From: Aurantiochytrium sp. KH105
Taxonomy: Eukaryota > Sar > Bigyra > Thraustochytrida > Thraustochytriidae
Direction of reading: 5' to 3'
Assembly: GCA_003116975.1 (NCBI GenBank)
Contig: BGKB01000053.1
Coordinates: 308,346 to 372,345, forward strand
DNA length: 64,000 nucleotides
Positions 1 to 9,647 of this stretch are shown here, in pieces. Each line of letters begins with the position of its first letter. Position 1 is the stretch's first letter. The position numbers were made by a program, and so were the translations under genes. Below the pieces are notes generated by a model. The model was not told where the DNA came from and made no database searches. It was given only the letters and a program-made list of their open reading frames with translations.

Positions 1-3000
1 ATGTAAATACATCGGTCAGAGCCGCGTCCATACTTTGAAGGACTCGTTCGTGGCTGTCAATTCTCGCAATCTCTCGAACGCCGTCCACGTGATCGCAGGC
101 CTGGACGTATGGCCCTTCAGGGTCTGCCAAGAGGCCAAGAACGCGCTGCATGCTCTCGTACACTAGCATTACCAGCGCACCTGAAGAAAAGGGTAACGAA
201 GATGACTCGGACACGAGTTTCTGCAAGCCGGATATGGGCGCCACCGTTGCAGTGGTTGTCGCCGCTGTACCTCCCACTGTTGTTGCTGCTCCTACCACGT
301 TTGAGGGGGACGACGCTGACGCTCCTTCGACGGAAATAGCGGACTTGTGCGATACAAGGGTTGCTCGTAATTGGCTCGACAGTAGAGAAAGGACGCAGCG
401 TTCTCGCTGCAGGGCATCAAAAAGAGAGGTCTCCGCGGCCTGGTCCAGAACACGCGCGTTCTGACGCTGCGCCGCAAGCGAGGTCGCAGTCCCGAACAAA
501 CGGATGGCAGCAACAGCCTTCTTCTCTGCAGTATCCACCGCCACACCACGAGATGAAGCCCTTTGCGCGGGGATTCGCGCCGCTTCAGCCTTTGGCAGCA
601 CGCTCAGCAACATTTCTAGATCCATACCAACCGCGCGAAACGAGTTCGGGTCCACGTGCGACCACGGGAGGCCATGCGCTACCCCAAAGTAATACTCACA
701 AAAGCTCGGAGGAACCTCTTGAGGCTCTTTAAGAAGAAGCGTAAACGTGAGCCGAAGCACGTGAGCATAGAATTCTTCCGGTGGCGTAGTGGTGAGCGAG
801 TCGCGGCGCATCGCCGCCTCCACGGACCGCCCCCTGGCCGCAAGGGTCGCAGTGAAGCGCCGATGGTCAGATTCAGCAAGTGGCGACCAGTTTAGTTGCT
901 CTAGCATATGTCGGATCATGATAAACACCGGATCACTCGATGTGTGGCTCGCCACGAGACGCAGGAACTCTGCGAGAATTGCATCACAGAGTGTCCACGT
1001 CTTCCATGGCAGTTCTTTCAAGGCTTTGGTGATTGTGGCGAGGACCTGCTTGTTCGCAGACGAGGCAAGATCGTCCACAAAGAGCCACCACACTTGGTCT
1101 AGCACCCAAAATGGCTCGACCTGCTGCGAGACTGCGTTGAGATCGCTCACGCATGCCACAAAGCTCTGGAGGACCGCAGCTGCTAGAGTTTCCTGGTTTT
1201 TCTGGCCTACGGTCCAAGGAGCTTCATACTTTCGCTGGGACCCTGTCTCTGGCTCTGCCTCGTGGCCGGCTTCGAGCTGCGCCGCGGAAAGCCCAAGATT
1301 TCCCAAAAATTCGTTTTCGGGCGGCACGGACACCTCACTTGCCAAATAGCGTCCCGCCAGATCCGGATTCAGTGGCGAAAGGGCTTCCTGCGGGGACTTG
1401 TCGAGAAACTCAGAAAGAAGCCAGGGACGAAACAAGGTCGCCAAAGAGGCCCACGATCGAACAAGCAATTCTTTCGGCCAAATGGACTCGTCATGCGCGC
1501 TGTCGCGAATGAGAGCACACATGAGCAAGATGATCTTGTGCGCGAGCCGCGCGGCGCGTCCGACGAGCTCGAGTGGCCCCCATTGTTTCACCAGAGGCCC
1601 TGGCTCCGTGCACACAGTCACAGCGCTCCCGCTGCCGTTCATACGCAGCTGAAAGTAAAAGCTCCCCAGTGCGTCGCAAGCTGCAAAGAGGGTCTCAGCG
1701 TCCACGGAACGCCATATGCCAGTCCCGATCTCATGCAATACCGCGTCCCAGACCTTGCCATTCAACGGAGCGCCTTCGCTATCCCTTGCTTGCTGCGGAA
1801 TGTGGACTCGCAAATTCGTGCTTGCCGAATCTGCAGTCTCAGTGCCCGTAGGCTCGCCCTCGGATTCGCGCGCCTCGACGCCATCCTCACTGGCCAGCGC
1901 CAAGTCTTGAAAGCTTGGCCCAATACTTTGGTCGCCGACGAGGAGCTTGAGCGCCTCCACAAAGTGTTCTTCGGGACTTGCTTTGCAGACTGCGAGAAAT
2001 ACCTTGACGTGAAAGTCGAAAAGTTTCGTCTCGGCCGCAGCGTCTTCGGGCGTCACATATGCGGCCGCCGTTGCTGAGGCAGCTCTGCCTGCCTGACTGT
2101 GATTCCTCCAGCCCCTCTGTCGAAGGACACTCGCGGCCATCACCAAGAGCTTGGTGCGCAATTTGTGGCTCGGCTTGAGGGCCAACCACGGCGCAAAGTC
2201 AAAGTGTTCCAGGACAAGAATCATGTCTCGAGCAGGAATCTGAGGGATGGATTTCCAAGCGAGAACGTAAAAGTCCAGCAACCTTTCCACGATATTCGAC
2301 GGTCGATAGAGCGGGCTCAAGAGGTGGATTCGGTGCGGGTCTTCCAGCATGCTGGCCAAAATGAGCATTGTGTCCTCCTCGTGCGTTCGTGCAAATGCGT
2401 GACCGGTCTTGCTGATTGTCGTCCACAGCACACGCTGCGCGGGGGGGAATGCTCGCGTCAATGGGCTTTCCGCCTGCAAAAGGGCTCTGAACCACGCCAG
2501 GCCGCGCTGGTGTGCTTTGACACTGTGCGTGGCATCCTTTGACGACGCAAGCGCGCAAGTATGACGAACTGCTGCAATGAGCGTGGCCACCAAACTGCAA
2601 ACGTGCTGCTCATCCTCGGAGGCTCCCGCAAGCGCAGTCGCCATCGATAGCGAGTCGACACTGCTCGTGGACAAGAATCGCTCACGATGGCGCCGCTTCT
2701 CCGACGGCAATGGCGCGGGCATCCACCCATACGAGAGTGCGAGCCAAAGATCCCAGGTCTCTGCAAGCCGATGATCCACGTCTTGGTCCAAAACAGACTC
2801 TTCAAACGGAATGTCAAACTGATAGGGTTCGGTATCCTTGCCAGAAGGAGCATACTCGTACACTGTCTCGACGCGAGACTGTTGTACGTAAAGATGAGGA
2901 AGGCATTCGCGGATCTCTTTGGCGAGGTCATTTGCCTGTGCAGTTTGCCCCGCGTACGTTTGCGCGCATACGGTCAACTCGTGCAAGATTGCTTGCACAT

Positions 3001-6000
3001 CCACGCTGCTCAAGTCGAGAGATGCTGGCATCACGGGCTCGCGATAAAGGTACACGGGTGCAGGTCGAAAGGTTGCAGCGGCTCCTGTCAATGCGAGACT
3101 ACTGGCACGGCCGGAGCTCCCGCGCGTACTGGAGAGCGAACCCGAGGGAGCGGTACGTCTCGCAGCACTTGCGGGGCACCATGACCCGCATGAAAACACC
3201 AAGTCATCGCGATGCGGCGAGAGATCAACCAGATCGAACCAAAGCAAGGAGCGCACGCCTGCTGCACCGTTCTCGCTGTAGTTACCATGCGAGTCCGGGC
3301 CACTACCCGAAGACGCTTCGGACGACTCAGACGTAGTTGTCGTCGACAAGGATCCGTGCGTCAAGGTGACGGGTTGAACGACTTCGTGCATGCGTTGCAG
3401 CAGAGGCTTGGAAAGCAGGTCGTAGAGCCGCTTCACGCAAAAGTCGGGGCCAAGCTGATTCAAAGCCGATAATTCTGAAGACGGCGAGCCCATCCATGCG
3501 TGCGGGTTGGCGTCTCGAAGCCAGAGCGAGACCGCACCGTAAAAGCACGACAAAGACTCGAGATGCGCGCTGCTTCGATAATGCAAGCTGAAGTCGGCGT
3601 CAGATCCGCCACCCGCGGGATCAACTGACCCAGTTGAACTCGAACGCCGACGACTTACAGAGAAGCGACGGCGTGATGACCGCTGTCTAAACCCTGAAGT
3701 GTTGGGCCGCGTAGGGGACGGGATTGGGGTCGACTCTCTTCGGGCGAGGTCTTTGAAGTGAAGTTGAAGCTCTCGCGCGCGCGCGAGGAGCGCATCACGG
3801 ACGTTGGCCCGTCGAGTCTGCTTGTTCCCGCGCGTGAGGAAACGCATGCCGAAAATTTGCCCATTTGCGCCCCTTGAAAATGTCAATGTCAAGAGTACTT
3901 GCCAGTAGAGAGGAAGCAAGGGATGATCCGCATGGACACTGAGCGCGTAATTAGCCCAGCGATAGATCCGATACTGTGAGAGCTTTTTGAAGTCCACGTG
4001 CATCGATCTCGGTGCAAATCCGAGCGAAGCATTCTTTTTCAGCTCGGCATCGAGATCGTTGCGCAAGTTGTCCAAGTCTGCGTTTGTATTGGTAGCCCTG
4101 GCGAGGAATGCGCCTGCAGCTTGCCATAGCGGGTATTCGCGGCCAGTCTCGACGAGAAGCGCTTCGAAAGACAGCCAATCGCAGTGCAGCACTGCCTCAG
4201 AGACATCGGACTTGGCAAAGAACCCGCTTGCCGCCTGTGCAGGCAACACAGAGAGCGCAGTCACCTCGGGACTTGTTGTTGCCAAGGAGGAAGCAGCCGC
4301 CGCTGCTGATCCTCCCCCTCCTCCGCCTTTCTGCGCTGTCGACGAATCGACACCGGCCAAAACAGTGGCGACGAGGTGGTCAGCGTACTTGCAGATTCGG
4401 TTCTCCATCTCGGCAGGAAGATCTGTATAGCGAAGCTGCGGTTGTACAGAAATGGTCGCCATGGCGATGCCGTCCAGAACGGTCTTGCAGGCCCCGAGGC
4501 CTTGCCACTGGGGCAAACTCATGATTTGATCGACCCAAAATACAACGCAGCAGCGCGCCATGCGCTCGCGAAACATAACATCGTCGCCATCCTCGTCGCA
4601 GAGCAACGGGGCGCAAACGTGCGTCTCGACGAGGGAGCGCAGACGACCCGCAGCTCCTTTGCCAACGCGGAGGACGAGTTTTTCAAGTGCACAAGTACCA
4701 CCGTTCGAGGCCACCGAGGTAGATCGCGAGCGCACAGAGCTCGGTGAAATGGACTCGACGCTAACGCCTCGCCGAAATGCAAAAGGCGAGGCAGTGGTCG
4801 CCACCGAGGTCGATGGTCCCGCTTTCGTGGCTCCTTGAGGCGAATCAGGCGTCAAGACTCGCGAAATGAGATCGCCAACCAGACCAGAGCCCACTGCGAC
4901 GAGGCCGCCCGACGACTCCATGGCGCGATCTCGGGCATCTGTCGACTCGAGAAAGGGCAAAAGCCAGTGTGCTGCACCGGGAAGGGGATGAAAGGTAAAA
5001 TCCGAGCGTTCATCGAAAAGCTCAAATGCGTACCGAGGCAAAAGGGTTTGCAAGGTGCTGAGATAGGCTCGTTCCACGAGATGCCAATTGGTGGACACTC
5101 CTGGGTGTGAAAAGTGAAGAAGAGACTTGAGGGGCACCCAGCCTTCCTGATTTTGCGTGTGATTCGACGTCTGCAAAAGGACGTAGGAAAGAATAGGGTG
5201 CACAAATTTGTGCAAACTGTCCTGGACGGCCACAGGGGTCGGTGACTGCGATCCCCCCGTTGGAAGCGTGGGGCGAAGAGCCTCGGCTGCCAAGACGTTG
5301 GCGCGTTGCGCCGCAGTCTTCCACATATGATGCAGAGCCCCTCCTGGGCCAACGTCGGCTGCATCGCTGACGTCCACGAGTGGACACAACGGTTCCCCCG
5401 TAGTTGTATTGTAAAGTGAGAGCGAAAGAAGTGTGGTCCAGCACCAGTGCTCAAAGCGCACCATGTCTTGCGAGTTGGTGTAATCACTCGTGAGAGGGAT
5501 CCAGCGGCGCAAGGTTGCAAGCGCACCAGCGTGAGAGACACGCTCCAGATGTGGCATAGTGGCCCGTGCCATGCATGCTTCCGCGATGAGAATGGCAATT
5601 GCACGATGGACGCTCGGTTCAAGCGCGAGCTCGGCGTTAGCGTCTGCGCTGTAGTCGAGGTCGCTGAGGACAGCCATTGCCATTTCCGCGCGGGCATCCA
5701 AAACAGTTGTTTCCTCGTCCCCGGGGGCGCTGCTTCGGGGCGTAAGCCAGCTGCTAAGAATGTCAGTGTCCTCTGGAACGCGTGGAGACCATCCACGTAT
5801 TGGAAGAGCACGAAAAAGTTTGAGTCCACGCTTGCGCTCGCAGGAAAATTGAGACTCATGCACTGAAACAAAGCGCAAAAGATCACTTGTTAGCTCTGGA
5901 TGTGCACGGCAAATCATGGCAAGCATGTCGCACACTGGGTCCAAAAGCTCTTCGTGGGCAAGCTCGCTGTCTGGGGTTGCAAACGCAGCAAAGCTAATCT

Positions 6001-8809
6001 CGAGCATGACCGCGCGGCCCAAATCAGCGCTGCTAGCGGCGCCCAGGGAAGAGAGCGCAACCAGTCTGTAAAGAGCCTCGCCATGTCGAGGCGTCCCGCT
6101 GACGGCATCATCGGCGGCATCATCCTCAGTGTCGAGTTGAAGGGTGCCCAGCGATAGCCGGGAAGTGTGTTGCGAATAAGGGGATGCGTGCGACGCGCTC
6201 TTGGCGCCTTGCTGTTTCCGTTTCGAAGTCTCCGAGAAACGAAGGGGAGACTCTGCGTCTCGATCGCGAGCACGAAGCACCTGAGCGAAGCGGCGTCGAA
6301 CTGCTGGTTCACGATCAACGGCTGCTTTCCACTGCCTGTAACTACAAACGTGCTGCAGACTCGAAAAGAGCGCCTCGGGGTCCTCGACAGACAAGGTACC
6401 GTTGCTACTCAAGTTCACACTGCGGCCTTTTGCAACGGGACGACCGTTCTCGGCTTGTGTTGTATAAATCGCTTCCAGTGAGGAGAAATTGGGCTCGCTG
6501 TACCCGAGAATGAGACCAAGGAAGAGCCGCCAGGAAGCCTCACATGAGAGTCGGTCGAGTGGAAGGTCGCGCACAGCAAGACGCAGATTTTTGTTGCTGC
6601 TGGTGAGCAAATAGACGGCAGACATGAGAACAAGTCGGTCGAAATGCATTTGTGCCACGGCCCAAGGCGCGCGAGCGCCCCAGCACTCGAGATCTCGCAG
6701 AAAGGCCCCGGCGCGTACGACAACGCGAACAACGGCCTGCGAAAGCATACGACCCAGCTGCGTAAACCACTTGAGCCGCGTGACCGCGGAACTGAGCGCC
6801 AGCACGTGAGCGTGGACTCGTGCAAATGCGCTCTTGACTTGGTCGGGGGTGAGCGCGGCTACATGCTCGGAAGACGGCAGCAAGCGCTCAACTGCGATGC
6901 CATGCGGCATTTGCTCGAGCAAAGCAATGTAATCAGCCTCCGATAATCGACTGTCAAGGGGATCTGTGTCCTCCACAACTTCGTAGCCGTCCGCGGTGCC
7001 AAACAGCGGATCGGCGTGCTGTAACAACGTTTGCACCATGGCGAGACAGACCTCGATATCCGTATCGGACCAGTCCATGTCTTGCAGGTGAGATGCACTC
7101 GTAGCAAGTCCCGAGCTCGAGGACCTCGACAAGTCTGGGCCGGCTTGCAAAAATGGAAGCGCCCAGGTTGCAGATGCCGAGCCCACACCTGGAAAGGCAA
7201 TAATGTGTCGAAGAAGGAAGAAGCGGTCCTCTAATCGCCCGCTTTGCACAAGAGCAGCCCCAAGGTGTGCCAACCATGCGCGGACGCAGCGCAAAAAGCG
7301 CCGTCGCCAGCGCAACTGCGATGCGAGCGCCTGTACGCGCTCGTGCTCGAGTTCGCGTCGCGTCTTGAGCTCAAAGGACAGAAGAATTGTAAAGTAAATT
7401 CGAGCATGAGCCTCGGCGCGACCATTGCAGCGCGCGACCTCTGCTTGGGCACCTTCGAACCGCGAGCAGAACCGGGGTGAGAGCGCCAGTTCCTCGTAGA
7501 TCTTTTGCTCCACATTGAAGGCAGTCATTGTGCGATCGAATCCGAATGAAGTCAAATCCTTGGAACGCAAGTCTCCGATCCGCTTGAGCTCGGTCTCAAA
7601 GGCGCGAGCTTTCTTTCGTGAAAAGGCTGCATGCTGAAAAGACACAGACGCCTTGACCGTTCCAAGTCCGGAGCGAGTCTCCTGCGTTTGCTCGGCGCGT
7701 CCATTCTTGCGCGCCCAAATTTGGCCGCGAGTAAGTCTACAATCTTCGATTCGACGAGCGAGCTGGCCCAGAAAGTCCTCATAGGCCTCCTCGGCAACGC
7801 GAAACTTGAGGACCAACTGCGTGAACTCGTCCTCGACAGGTTCGAGGCCGTCCGGGCACGAGGTATCGAGCGTCGAAATGGCGTGTCGGTATTCGTTGAC
7901 GTATGGTACGGCTTCTGCTGAACGAAGGGCGTCAAGAACGCCATCATTGCCAAGAACCTCGGCCAGGTAGCGGTCATCTGCTCTGACATTGACGAGATCG
8001 ACTGCAGCGCCGCCGAGCTGGCCGAGCTGTTCCATCGTGGGTGCTGAGGGTGCAAAATCTCGATCAATCGTTGGTGCTGCGCTCGGTACGGGGATGATGG
8101 TCGGGTAAAGAGAAGCATGCGTGCTTTCCACTGTTTCCTCTGAGGAGACATTGGGACGAAGGGCGTTGGAAACTCTTGCCAGCGCTTCGCTTGTTGACTC
8201 TCCTTCACGAAGTCTATGCACAGAGTGAGCAGAGCGCGCTTGCAGTTGAAGTTCGTTTCCGTCCCTTTGCGCGAGCAAAAGGAGTTCTTCTTCGTCCAAG
8301 GGAGATCGAGGTGGCAGCGGAGGTGCAGAGGGCTCGACGTCGTTTGTGTCGGCATCCACGAGTTGCGTTTCATTGGCCTGTTCAAGAAGTTCGTCTGTCT
8401 GGCCAGGATCTGTTGTTTGCTGCGCACCAACATCTTCGTTCGCTGTTGAGGGTGCTGTTGCGAGAGTGTCTTGCTCGAGAGCGGTTTGGGTTCCTTCATG
8501 CGTTGAGGTGTCTGCATTTTCCGATGACAACGGTGCCACAGCAATCGCAGCATCAGATAAGGTTTCCTTTGCTCCAACGTGGAGGACGGTCTGCACGTCG
8601 GGCAGGTCCCTTTCAAGCGTCGCTGCGTCCGTGTAGGTTTCCGTCTGTTCGTCGGGCGGGTAGAGCAGGTCGAGCGGAACGGGTTCCAGCGTTTTCAAGC
8701 CCGCATCCTCGCTCCTGGAGCCCGTGGCGGCGGGGCCCGTGGCGGCGGCGGCTGTTGTGCCGGCACGCGAGCGCGAGTCTGCCTCTTCGGCGTCGCGCGC
8801 GAGCTCCAT
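1..8809 (-). CDS. EPG5: EPG5-like autophagy tethering factor (3' end beyond window)
   Basis: One reading frame stays open from the ATG at 8809 to the left edge, about 2,936 codons without a stop or an intron. No in-frame ATG was found just upstream. The first ~170 residues are low-complexity and acidic. After them comes an LYP motif (LYPTIIPVPS), as in the animal EPG5 N-terminus, then a long helical region. The stretch DRFFLLRHIIAFPGVG followed by WALPFLQ corresponds to the conserved 'DHLFLLNHIL...WAVPFIQ' block of EPG5. Near the left edge, around 1100-1200, the frame reads FWVLDQVWWLFVDDLASS and LPWKTWTLCDAILAEFL, typical of helical-repeat tethers. In animals EPG5 is a RAB7 effector that tethers autophagosomes to late endosomes/lysosomes. 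Human EPG5 is about 2,580 residues, so this copy is longer and probably nearly complete. The assignment rests on recalled similarity; the function is inferred from the family. Confidence 0.82.
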   Translation of the reverse strand, partial: MELARDAEEADSRSRAGTTAAAATGPAATGSRSEDAGLKTLEPVPLDLLYPPDEQTETYTDAATLERDLPDVQTVLHVGAKETLSDAAIAVAPLSSENADTSTHEGTQTALEQDTLATAPSTANEDVGAQQTTDPGQTDELLEQANETQLVDADTNDVEPSAPPLPPRSPLDEEELLLLAQRDGNELQLQARSAHSVHRLREGESTSEALARVSNALRPNVSSEETVESTHASLYPTIIPVPSAAPTIDRDFAPSAPTMEQLGQLGGAAVDLVNVRADDRYLAEVLGNDGVLDALRSAEAVPYVNEYRHAISTLDTSCPDGLEPVEDEFTQLVLKFRVAEEAYEDFLGQLARRIEDCRLTRGQIWARKNGRAEQTQETRSGLGTVKASVSFQHAAFSRKKARAFETELKRIGDLRSKDLTSFGFDRTMTAFNVEQKIYEELALSPRFCSRFEGAQAEVARCNGRAEAHARIYFTILLSFELKTRRELEHERVQALASQLRWRRRFLRCVRAWLAHLGAALVQSGRLEDRFFLLRHIIAFPGVGSASATWALPFLQAGPDLSRSSSSGLATSASHLQDMDWSDTDIEVCLAMVQTLLQHADPLFGTADGYEVVEDTDPLDSRLSEADYIALLEQMPHGIAVERLLPSSEHVAALTPDQVKSAFARVHAHVLALSSAVTRLKWFTQLGRMLSQAVVRVVVRAGAFLRDLECWGARAPWAVAQMHFDRLVLMSAVYLLTSSNKNLRLAVRDLPLDRLSCEASWRLFLGLILGYSEPNFSSLEAIYTTQAENGRPVAKGRSVNLSSNGTLSVEDPEALFSSLQHVCSYRQWKAAVDREPAVRRRFAQVLRARDRDAESPLRFSETSKRKQQGAKSASHASPYSQHTSRLSLGTLQLDTEDDAADDAVSGTPRHGEALYRLVALSSLGAASSADLGRAVMLEISFAAFATPDSELAHEELLDPVCDMLAMICRAHPELTSDLLRFVSVHESQFSCERKRGLKLFRALPIRGWSPRVPEDTDILSSWLTPRSSAPGDEETTVLDARAEMAMAVLSDLDYSADANAELALEPSVHRAIAILIAEACMARATMPHLERVSHAGALATLRRWIPLTSDYTNSQDMVRFEHWCWTTLLSLSLYNTTTGEPLCPLVDVSDAADVGPGGALHHMWKTAAQRANVLAAEALRPTLPTGGSQSPTPVAVQDSLHKFVHPILSYVLLQTSNHTQNQEGWVPLKSLLHFSHPGVSTNWHLVERAYLSTLQTLLPRYAFELFDERSDFTFHPLPGAAHWLLPFLESTDARDRAMESSGGLVAVGSGLVGDLISRVLTPDSPQGATKAGPSTSVATTASPFAFRRGVSVESISPSSVRSRSTSVASNGGTCALEKLVLRVGKGAAGRLRSLVETHVCAPLLCDEDGDDVMFRERMARCCVVFWVDQIMSLPQWQGLGACKTVLDGIAMATISVQPQLRYTDLPAEMENRICKYADHLVATVLAGVDSSTAQKGGGGGGSAAAAASSLATTSPEVTALSVLPAQAASGFFAKSDVSEAVLHCDWLSFEALLVETGREYPLWQAAGAFLARATNTNADLDNLRNDLDAELKKNASLGFAPRSMHVDFKKLSQYRIYRWANYALSVHADHPLLPLYWQVLLTLTFSRGANGQIFGMRFLTRGNKQTRRANVRDALLARARELQLHFKDLARRESTPIPSPTRPNTSGFRQRSSRRRFSVSRRRSSSTGSVDPAGGGSDADFSLHYRSSAHLESLSCFYGAVSLWLRDANPHAWMGSPSSELSALNQLGPDFCVKRLYDLLSKPLLQRMHEVVQPVTLTHGSLSTTTTSESSEASSGSGPDSHGNYSENGAAGVRSLLWFDLVDLSPHRDDLVFSCGSWCPASAARRTAPSGSLSSTRGSSGRASSLALTGAAATFRPAPVYLYREPVMPASLDLSSVDVQAILHELTVCAQTYAGQTAQANDLAKEIRECLPHLYVQQSRVETVYEYAPSGKDTEPYQFDIPFEESVLDQDVDHRLAETWDLWLALSYGWMPAPLPSEKRRHRERFLSTSSVDSLSMATALAGASEDEQHVCSLVATLIAAVRHTCALASSKDATHSVKAHQRGLAWFRALLQAESPLTRAFPPAQRVLWTTISKTGHAFARTHEEDTMLILASMLEDPHRIHLLSPLYRPSNIVERLLDFYVLAWKSIPQIPARDMILVLEHFDFAPWLALKPSHKLRTKLLVMAASVLRQRGWRNHSQAGRAASATAAAYVTPEDAAAETKLFDFHVKVFLAVCKASPEEHFVEALKLLVGDQSIGPSFQDLALASEDGVEARESEGEPTGTETADSASTNLRVHIPQQARDSEGAPLNGKVWDAVLHEIGTGIWRSVDAETLFAACDALGSFYFQLRMNGSGSAVTVCTEPGPLVKQWGPLELVGRAARLAHKIILLMCALIRDSAHDESIWPKELLVRSWASLATLFRPWLLSEFLDKSPQEALSPLNPDLAGRYLASEVSVPPENEFLGNLGLSAAQLEAGHEAEPETGSQRKYEAPWTVGQKNQETLAAAVLQSFVACVSDLNAVSQQVEPFWVLDQVWWLFVDDLASSANKQVLATITKALKELPWKTWTLCDAILAEFLRLVASHTSSDPVFIMIRHMLEQLNWSPLAESDHRRFTATLAARGRSVEAAMRRDSLTTTPPEEFYAHVLRLTFTLLLKEPQEVPPSFCEYYFGVAHGLPWSHVDPNSFRAVGMDLEMLLSVLPKAEAARIPAQRASSRGVAVDTAEKKAVAAIRLFGTATSLAAQRQNARVLDQAAETSLFDALQRERCVLSLLSSQLRATLVSHKSAISVEGASASSPSNVVGAATTVGGTAATTTATVAPISGLQKLVSESSSLPFSSGALVMLVYESMQRVLGLLADPEGPYVQACDHVDGVREIARIDSHERVLQSMDAALTDVFT

Positions 8810-9647
8810 CGCGGCGTCGCCCGGCGGCGGCTCTTCTCGCGGGAGAAATTCGAAAATGCCAACCGAGGCAGCCGAGAAAAGAAAAGAATAGAAAAGCACA
8901 GGGAGAAAGAAAACCCTGCAAACAGCCAACAAAAACACAACTATACTATAGTATACTATAAAAGAGACGAACGAGTTCGACATTGGAGAAAGGAAAAAGG
9001 AAGAGGCACGAATGAGAATGAGGTGCAAGTGGTGGTCCCATTTCGACGACGACGACGAGCACCGTTTGCAGATGCGACTGCGACACCTCGCGGGGCCTCG
9101 CGAAGCTCTGGGGCATGGCGATGGGCGAGTCGCAGTCGAAAACGGATTGACCGAGCTCCGATGACGCGGAGAAAGTTTCGGGGCGTGGAGGTGGCATGGA
9201 GAACGAAGGAGGAAGGAGAGAAGGGGGGGGGGGGATAAAGACAATAGCGGGATGTCCCAACACCACATCGTCCAAGCGCAACCGCCCGTGGGGTGGGAAC
9301 GGCATTATTGACGAGGCTCCGAGTCAGCAGCGCAGCGATCATTTGGGGTCGCTTGTTGTGCCTACGTGCCTCTCCAGAGGCCGAGGCCCGGCTCTCTTCG
9401 TCGTAAGTTGTGATAAATTCTAAGAGAAGGAGGAGTTGGAAAGATGCGACCCCGGGCCGCGTCTGCGAGTAGTGATAGATCGATGCTTGCTTGCATGCAC
9501 TCCAAGAGGAGGATTGAATCTTAACAAAGACATACATCTGACGGCAGAAAAGAAAGACGGACTGCGAGACGACGATCACGGTATATCATTCTTGATCAAA
9601 AAGAAAAACAACTCAATTCTATGATACGAGCAATTAGAGTCTAGAGT
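8810..9647. other. Intergenic region upstream of EPG5, with AT palindrome
   Basis: This 0.84-kb stretch has no convincing coding frame. It lies between the EPG5 start and the stop of the next minus-strand gene. It holds an AT-rich near-palindrome at 8941-8963 (TATACTATAGTATACTATAA core), a poly-G run near 9227, and purine-rich sequence. The short ORFs on both strands are compositionally skewed and match nothing I recognise. Confidence 0.6.
8941..8963 (-). promoter_or_regulatory. Possible TATA-like promoter element for EPG5
   Basis: TATACTATAGTATACTATAA is a nearly palindromic AT island in GC-rich surroundings. It lies about 130-155 nt upstream of the EPG5 ATG on the minus strand. On that strand it reads TTATAGTATACTATAGTATA. 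Position and composition suit a TATA-type core promoter, but no transcript evidence is available here. Confidence 0.25.

Noticed and set aside
4852-5886. 344-codon minus-strand ORF
   Set aside because: It is in another frame of the same strand as the EPG5 gene, whose own frame is open throughout; no conserved features.
7552-8616. 354-codon minus-strand ORF
   Set aside because: Alternative frame within the EPG5 gene; low-complexity and without motifs.
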